A stretch of 37,395 nt of DNA from Nitrosomonadales bacterium (lineage in GTDB: Bacteria; Pseudomonadota; Gammaproteobacteria; Burkholderiales; Methylophilaceae): contig JAHEAL010000011.1 in NCBI GenBank assembly GCA_024642775.1, positions 1-37,395 of the forward strand, in the 5' to 3' direction. Positions within the stretch are counted from its first letter, which is position 1, and each line of letters starts with the position of its first letter. Shown here piece by piece: positions 33,083 through 37,395 of the stretch. Below the pieces are notes generated by a model. The model saw nothing but the letters and a program-made list of their open reading frames with translations, ran no database searches and was not told the origin of the DNA. The position numbers and the translations under genes were made by a program.

Positions 33083-34213
33083 TTAATCTTTTTTATACAA
33101 TCGCTCATTATTCAAATGAAAAGCTCCATCTACAACAATTTCTTCATCTTCAGATAAACCGTCCTCAATATGCACATAACTTTTATTTTTCATTCCTAAA
33201 GTAACTGGTCTTAATAAAAAAGTATTTGAAGAGGTTTTAACAAATAAATTGGGAATATCATCAATTGCAACAATTGAATTAATAGGAACACCTATTTTAT
33301 TAATCTCTTTCCCTGATACTTTCATGGTAATTAACATATCAGGTTTTAATAATCCATTCGTATTATCAATCTCCGTTCGAATTGTAACGGTTCGGGTTAT
33401 GGGATCAACAATATCTCCCAGATAACTAATTTTTCCATCAACTAACTTTTTCTCATACGCGGGGACATCAATCAAAATTTCATCACCCTCTTTCAAAAAT
33501 CCAATTTGCCTCTCTGGAACCTGAGCAACTCCCCAAACTTGCTCAAGAGCCGCTACAGTAAATATATCCTCGGTTGGATCGACAACCTGACCTATATTTA
33601 CATTTTTCTTAATTACTTTTCCATCAATTTTAGCAACGATGGTAGTTACTGAATCTATTTGAGTTTCTGACTGAATAGCTTCTACTTCCTGATTCGTCAT
33701 ACCAAGAACATATAACTGATCTTTACTTGCTTCCATTTCCGCTTTTGCCGCTGATAATTCAGTTTTACGTTGTAACTTTTGTGCTTCACTTATAACATCC
33801 GCATCAAACAAAAGAACTGCTCTTTCGAATGCTTTTGATCTCAATTCAACCATCTGAACTGATTTAATATAATTTAATTGCTGCTTTGCAAGCTCTGTAC
33901 TATTGATTATTGCAAGAACTTGACCTTTTTTAACTTTCTGCCCAAGTTCGACATTGACCTCAATTATTCTCCCCTGAACTGGAGAGCCTATTTTTGCAAG
34001 GAGATTTTGTTTAACTTCGATACTCCCAGGGATGTCTAATGTTCTTTTTATAGGAATTTCTTTTACTTTCTCAATCTTAATTTGGTTGAGCATACTTTCT
34101 GATGCAATAACCTCATTAGGATTTAGTTGTTGTTGATCTGTAATATCCTGTTCTTTAGTACAAGAAACCATTAAGCAACCTATAAATAAAAGTTTAAATA
34201 AATTAATTTTCAT
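33083..34213 (-). CDS. czcB: Efflux RND periplasmic adaptor (membrane fusion protein, lipoprotein)
   Basis: This 376-residue membrane fusion subunit links the pump to the outer membrane channel. The signal MKINLFKLLFIGCLMVSCTKEQ has a likely lipidation Cys at 18, so the protein is anchored in the inner membrane by lipid. A barrel-sandwich half motif (GSPVQGRIIEVNVELGQKVKKGQVLAII) is followed by a coiled-coil hairpin (about 108-165), the second half (TTIVAKIDGKVIKKNVNIGQVVDPTE) and beta-barrel blocks (GVAQVPERQIGFLKEGDE). It lacks the His-rich N-terminal metal-binding region of CzcB and the Met pattern of CusB, so its sequence does not settle the metal. It is spaced 1 bp from the channel gene and 3 bp from the pump gene. 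Confidence 0.9.
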   Translation of the reverse strand: MKINLFKLLFIGCLMVSCTKEQDITDQQQLNPNEVIASESMLNQIKIEKVKEIPIKRTLDIPGSIEVKQNLLAKIGSPVQGRIIEVNVELGQKVKKGQVLAIINSTELAKQQLNYIKSVQMVELRSKAFERAVLLFDADVISEAQKLQRKTELSAAKAEMEASKDQLYVLGMTNQEVEAIQSETQIDSVTTIVAKIDGKVIKKNVNIGQVVDPTEDIFTVAALEQVWGVAQVPERQIGFLKEGDEILIDVPAYEKKLVDGKISYLGDIVDPITRTVTIRTEIDNTNGLLKPDMLITMKVSGKEINKIGVPINSIVAIDDIPNLFVKTSSNTFLLRPVTLGMKNKSYVHIEDGLSEDEEIVVDGAFHLNNERLYKKD

Positions 34214-34214
34214 A

Positions 34215-35444
34215 TCACTCCATTATTTTTGTACCAAGTAATTGTTCCATCTCCATAATGGAGATTAAATAATCCAATCTTGCAGCGAGGTAATCTTTCC
34301 TAACCGCTCTTTGTGTTCGTTGGGCATCTAAGTATTCTAAAATACCTCTTTCACCAAAACGATATGCCGATTCAACCACCTTCAAAACCGATTCCGCCTG
34401 ATCGAGCAGACTTTCTTCAAAGGTCATCACTTGCTCTTTAGCAATCAAATAACGCTGATATGAGGCGTCAATATCTCTTCGAAGCAATAATGTTTGTTGC
34501 TCATAGGTTGCCTCTACTTCTCTTAAATTAGCTGATGCTTGATTAATTTCACCCTTTCTTTGATTCCATATTGGAAGAGGAATGCTAACACCAATGGTGT
34601 AGTTTCGAATCCCTGGGTCTTGGTTTATACCAGCACTTAACGTTAAGCCAGGATTAACTAAATTTTTTTCTAATTTGATTTTATTCTCATATACGGATGA
34701 CGCCGCTTTCAGTTGTTTTAAACGAGGGCTGTTAGCAATTAATTCCGTAACTTCTGATTTGCTTATGTCAATATCAGAACTAGGAAAGACTCCAGTTAAT
34801 TCAAATGTATCAGGCATCTTGTTTCCAATTAAACCTTTTAAAAAAAATTTACTTTCTTGAATTCTCAGCTTTGATGCTTGAGCATCTCGCTTGGCTGCTA
34901 GAAGTTCTGTGTCAGCTTTTATTAGTTCATATCGTGCAGATTCACCAACGTCCACCCTTAACTCAACACGATCTCTAATATCTTGTATTACTTTTCGGTC
35001 TGCTTCGGCAAGTTTTAGTATTTCTTGGTTGTGTATAACATTGTAAAAAGCTGATTTTATGTTTAGCATTAAGCCAATCCTGGTACCCTTGTTCACCTCA
35101 TCAACAAATTTTAGATTGGATTCCGCTATCTCTTTTCTGGCACTCCTAACATCAGAGAACTCCAATGGCTGAGAAATTCCAACTGCCCAGTACTTATCAT
35201 TTACAATTGGTTGCATTCTAGTTTTTGAAGGACCTGCCGTTAATCCCACAGATGGATTTAAATATTGCTCTGCTACAGTGATTCCAGCTTTTGCAGCATC
35301 CTCTTTTGCTTGAATGACATCTATAACGGGGTTGGATTCATTTGCCATTGCAATCAAATCTTCAAGGGTAAAAACAGGGTCCGAGAATACACTCGAATAG
35401 AAAAAAACAAAAAGTGCAACGAATGTTGAAGGTTTTAAAATCAT
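34215..35444 (-). CDS. czcC: TolC-family outer membrane channel of metal efflux system
   Basis: This 409-residue outer membrane factor is homologous to CzcC. It has a Sec signal (MILKPSTFVALFVFFYSSVFS), then the two repeated TolC helical hairpins, for example NPVIDVIQAKEDAAKAGITVAEQ, NPSVGLTAG, GISQPLEFSDVRSARKEIAE, and in the second half NPGLTLSAGINQDPG, SIPLPIWNQRKGEINQA and AYRFGERGILEYLDAQRT. No lipobox Cys is seen. It is the first gene of the three-gene operon and starts 52 bp from the divergent SDR gene, so the promoters of both must lie in that short gap. No regulator gene is adjacent. Confidence 0.9.
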   Translation of the reverse strand: MILKPSTFVALFVFFYSSVFSDPVFTLEDLIAMANESNPVIDVIQAKEDAAKAGITVAEQYLNPSVGLTAGPSKTRMQPIVNDKYWAVGISQPLEFSDVRSARKEIAESNLKFVDEVNKGTRIGLMLNIKSAFYNVIHNQEILKLAEADRKVIQDIRDRVELRVDVGESARYELIKADTELLAAKRDAQASKLRIQESKFFLKGLIGNKMPDTFELTGVFPSSDIDISKSEVTELIANSPRLKQLKAASSVYENKIKLEKNLVNPGLTLSAGINQDPGIRNYTIGVSIPLPIWNQRKGEINQASANLREVEATYEQQTLLLRRDIDASYQRYLIAKEQVMTFEESLLDQAESVLKVVESAYRFGERGILEYLDAQRTQRAVRKDYLAARLDYLISIMEMEQLLGTKIME

Positions 35445-35496
35445 TGAGTTTATTATAAAGTATCTTCATTAGATAAACAGATTTTTAAGGAAATTT

Positions 35497-36180
35497 ATGG
35501 CCAATATTTTTATCACGGGATGCAATCGCGGCTTAGGTTTAGAATTCACTCGCCAATACCTAAAACAAAACCATAAAGTCATTGCAACATGCAGAAATAT
35601 AGAAGATGTAAAAGAGCTCCGTGAGCTCTCAAAACTTGGTGATCTTGAGGTTCATGAACTTGATGTATCCAAGCATGAAATGATCAACCAACTTCAAAAA
35701 AAATTATCCGGTCAAGCAATTGATATCTTGATTAATAATGCTGGAATTTGGCGAGGAAGTCATCTTGGTTCAATTTCAGCTGATGACTGGTTAGATAGTT
35801 TTTTAGTTAATGCCATCTCACCTATAAAAATTATTGAGCAATTTTTACCTAATCTTGAATTAGGAGATCAAAAAAAGGTTGTTTCCATAACGAGCAAAAT
35901 GGGAAGTATTGAAGATAATACAAGTGGGGGATCTTATATTTATAGATCTTCAAAATCTGCTTTAAACTCAGCCATGCAGAGCATGCGCCATGATCTCATC
36001 AATAAAAATATTGCTACCTTAACACTTCACCCAGGATGGGTGAGGACTGATATGGGTGGTCCGGGTGGCTGGATTAATGTTGAAGAGAGTGTCAGCGGAA
36101 TGATTGAGGTCATCAATCAACTATCGATTAAAAATTCTGGAAAGTATATCGATTACGCAGGCAAGCATATACCTTGGTAA
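35497..36180 (+). CDS. Short-chain dehydrogenase/reductase (C-factor-like)
   Basis: This 227-residue classical SDR has the cofactor motif TGCNRGLG (7-14), NNAG (80-83), a catalytic Ser in SITSKMGS (S133) and YRSSK (Tyr149, Lys153). The Arg after the first strand (ATCRN) suggests NADP preference. Similar sequences are annotated as C-factor/CsgA-type or carbonyl reductase-like SDRs; the substrate is unknown. The ATG at 35497 is preceded by AAGGAAATTT, a usable ribosome site. Its stop overlaps the following glycosylase gene, so the two are cotranscribed. Confidence 0.88.
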   Translation: MANIFITGCNRGLGLEFTRQYLKQNHKVIATCRNIEDVKELRELSKLGDLEVHELDVSKHEMINQLQKKLSGQAIDILINNAGIWRGSHLGSISADDWLDSFLVNAISPIKIIEQFLPNLELGDQKKVVSITSKMGSIEDNTSGGSYIYRSSKSALNSAMQSMRHDLINKNIATLTLHPGWVRTDMGGPGGWINVEESVSGMIEVINQLSIKNSGKYIDYAGKHIPW

Positions 36181-36776
36181 AGCGTTTTCAAGAGGCCGCA
36201 AACTATCTCAGACAAATGGATAAAACCTGGGAAAATATTATCCATGATGTTGGTGACTGTCTACTAAAGAAAACCGATAGCCTTCTGCCACACCAAAGTC
36301 TAGTTAAAGCTATTTTTTTTCAACAACTTCATCCGAAAGCTGGGAATACAATTTTTAATCGATTTGTGGAAAATTTTAGTCAGACTTTCCCTGATGACGA
36401 AATAATCTTAAACCATCAAGAAAAGCTGAGTAGCATTGGCTTATCCTCTAGAAAAATTAAAACCATCATCGATATTGTTGAAGCCAATCAAGCACAACTA
36501 ATCCCCAGTAAAAGCCAAATGAAAAATCTCAGCAATGATGAAATCATTGCTGAATTTACAAAAATAAAGGGGATTGGAAGGTGGTCGGTTGAAATGATGC
36601 TTATTTTTAATCAACAGCACTTGGACATTATGCCAAGTACTGATTATGCTATCAGAAAAAAATATTCTCAGTTATTTGGGTATCCTAGTTTATTAACTGC
36701 GAATCAGATAACAAGTCATACAAGAAAATTGTCACCGTACAGATCAATAGCTGCATGGTATGTATGGAACAGCTAA
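36174..36776 (+). CDS. DNA-3-methyladenine glycosylase II (AlkA-like, HhH-GPD)
   Basis: This 200-residue protein carries an HhH-GPD base-excision domain. It removes alkylated bases from DNA by family analogy with AlkA. The helix-hairpin-helix is TKIKGIGRWSVEMML (129-143) and the catalytic Asp157 lies in MPSTDYAIRKKY. The start of the domain shows SLVKAIFFQQLHPKAG, like the QQ(V/L)S..AA block of the family. It has only the core and lacks the N-terminal TBP-like domain of E. coli AlkA, as do many short bacterial versions. The start is TTG at 36174 within the SDR gene's last codons (7-bp overlap); the first Met downstream (residue 15) is an alternative. Confidence 0.86.
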   Translation: MVKRFQEAANYLRQMDKTWENIIHDVGDCLLKKTDSLLPHQSLVKAIFFQQLHPKAGNTIFNRFVENFSQTFPDDEIILNHQEKLSSIGLSSRKIKTIIDIVEANQAQLIPSKSQMKNLSNDEIIAEFTKIKGIGRWSVEMMLIFNQQHLDIMPSTDYAIRKKYSQLFGYPSLLTANQITSHTRKLSPYRSIAAWYVWNS

Positions 36777-36779
36777 AAA

Positions 36780-37079
36780 TTATTTCTTTTTAGTATCAAT
36801 TTTACTATGACAGCCTGAGCCTTTTCGACGTGCGCATAAGACAACCAGCACATCTAAAATAAGTTGAAAGATAACAATAAAAAATAAGATTTGGGCTATA
36901 TAACTTCCCCAGTTGATTGATACCACCTCGCTAGAATTTACTCCCAAACACATAAAAAATACCCGCACACTTTCAACAGTCTCGCTACCATTCTCAATTT
37001 TAGTTGAAATGGCAGGTACGAAAGATAATGGGATAACTAAAAAAAGCCAAAAAAACATACGAACAAAGGCACAGCGCAT
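36780..37079 (-). CDS. Hypothetical small membrane protein
   Basis: This 99-residue protein is not recognised. It has two hydrophobic segments: about 6-25 (VRMFFWLFLVIPLSFVPAIS) and about 59-86 (YIAQILFFIVIFQLILDVLVVLC), and a basic tail with KIDTKKK. The ATG at 37079 has a good ribosome site (GGAG 7 bp upstream on the minus strand), supporting a real gene. It begins 17 bp after the msrA stop, so the two are probably cotranscribed, and its end faces the end of the glycosylase gene at 3 bp. No function is proposed. Confidence 0.65.
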   Translation of the reverse strand: MRCAFVRMFFWLFLVIPLSFVPAISTKIENGSETVESVRVFFMCLGVNSSEVVSINWGSYIAQILFFIVIFQLILDVLVVLCARRKGSGCHSKIDTKKK

Positions 37080-37096
37080 TTTAAACTCCTATAATA

Positions 37097-37395
37097 TTAA
37101 TTAGTAAAACTAAAATCCCGAACGTAATGACAAGAGTATCCATTTGGGTTTTTTTTCAAATAATCCTGATGATCCTCTTGAGCCTCATAAAATTGTTTAA
37201 ATTTTTCAACCTCAGTAACTACTGGATCTTTCCAAAATCCGGAAGTGTTTACTTTTTCTATCGTTTTTATAGAGTCCTGATATTGGTCTTCAGTGACATA
37301 AAAAATTATTGATCGATATTGTGTCCCGACGTCATTACCCTGTTGATTTTTGGTTGTTGGGTTGTGCATACGAAAAAATTCATTAAGAAGATTGG
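37097..37395 (-). CDS. msrA: Peptide methionine sulfoxide reductase MsrA (5' end outside window)
   Basis: This is the C-terminal part of MsrA, which reduces methionine-S-sulfoxide in proteins. On the minus strand the frame is open to the window edge and reads NLLNEFFRMHNPTTKNQQGNDVG, so the internal Met at 37369 is not the start. HNPTTKNQQGNDVGTQYRSI is the conserved core block, and the end has EDHQDYLKKNPNGYSCHY. A Cys remains near the C-terminus (NGYSCHY), at a place where some MsrA proteins carry a resolving Cys. The catalytic GCFWG motif would lie beyond the window. Confidence 0.95.
   Translation of the reverse strand, partial: NLLNEFFRMHNPTTKNQQGNDVGTQYRSIIFYVTEDQYQDSIKTIEKVNTSGFWKDPVVTEVEKFKQFYEAQEDHQDYLKKNPNGYSCHYVRDFSFTN

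Overview
The window looks like a chromosomal segment of a streamlined, AT-rich methylotrophic betaproteobacterium of the family Methylophilaceae (OM43 / 'Ca. Methylopumilus'-like). This is inferred from the combination of a lanthanide-type XoxF methanol dehydrogenase with XoxJ and a cytochrome cL, an NAD-dependent FdsGBACD formate dehydrogenase, very short intergenic spaces and low GC. No mxaF, rRNA, tRNA, insertion sequence, prophage or CRISPR array was seen.

Layout. (1) 1-1561: 3' part of rho, then rpmE and a strong intrinsic terminator. (2) 1575-3191: a GT-C membrane glycosyltransferase. (3) 3188-9099, minus strand: the formate dehydrogenase operon fdsG-fdsB-fdsA-fdhD-fdsD. Divergent from it (9185-11973) are moaA, mobA and moeA, which make the molybdenum cofactor that FdsA needs. 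(4) 12012-15754: a TonB-like protein, a Bcp peroxiredoxin, PIN-PhoH and an LplT-type transporter. (5) 15756-21280, minus strand: the methanol oxidation block xoxF - xoxJ - xoxG - second cytochrome - type II NADH dehydrogenase, with an intrinsic terminator after each of the first three genes. (6) 21626-27635: proline iminopeptidase, a YihY/BrkB membrane protein fused to a cyclic-nucleotide-binding-like domain, a TPR/2OG-oxygenase protein, a Na+/H+ antiporter-like protein and a RodZ-like protein. (7) 27618-29446: an SOS polymerase operon umuD-umuC with a long perfect palindrome touching the umuD start codon. (8) 29652-29924: hupB. (9) 29987-35444: an RND heavy-metal efflux operon (outer membrane factor - membrane fusion protein - pump). 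(10) 35497-37395: an SDR protein, an AlkA-like DNA glycosylase, a small membrane protein and the 3' part of msrA.

How the genes fit together. XoxF oxidises methanol in the periplasm and passes electrons to the cytochrome cL; the formaldehyde is eventually oxidised to formate; FdsGBA oxidises formate to CO2 and makes NADH; the type II NADH dehydrogenase returns electrons from NADH to the quinone pool. The Mo-cofactor genes sit beside the enzyme they serve. About 18 kb of the window is therefore C1 energy metabolism.

The two most notable observations are: (a) a 401-bp stretch identical in the two neighbouring cytochrome genes, which carry completely different N-termini (a cleavable Sec signal in one, a lipoprotein-like signal in the other); and (b) a UmuD with a basic N-terminal extension, whose gene is preceded by a 29-bp palindrome with the core ATGTTACAT. 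This resembles the Acinetobacter UmuDAb autorepressor system and suggests a LexA-like self-regulating UmuD.
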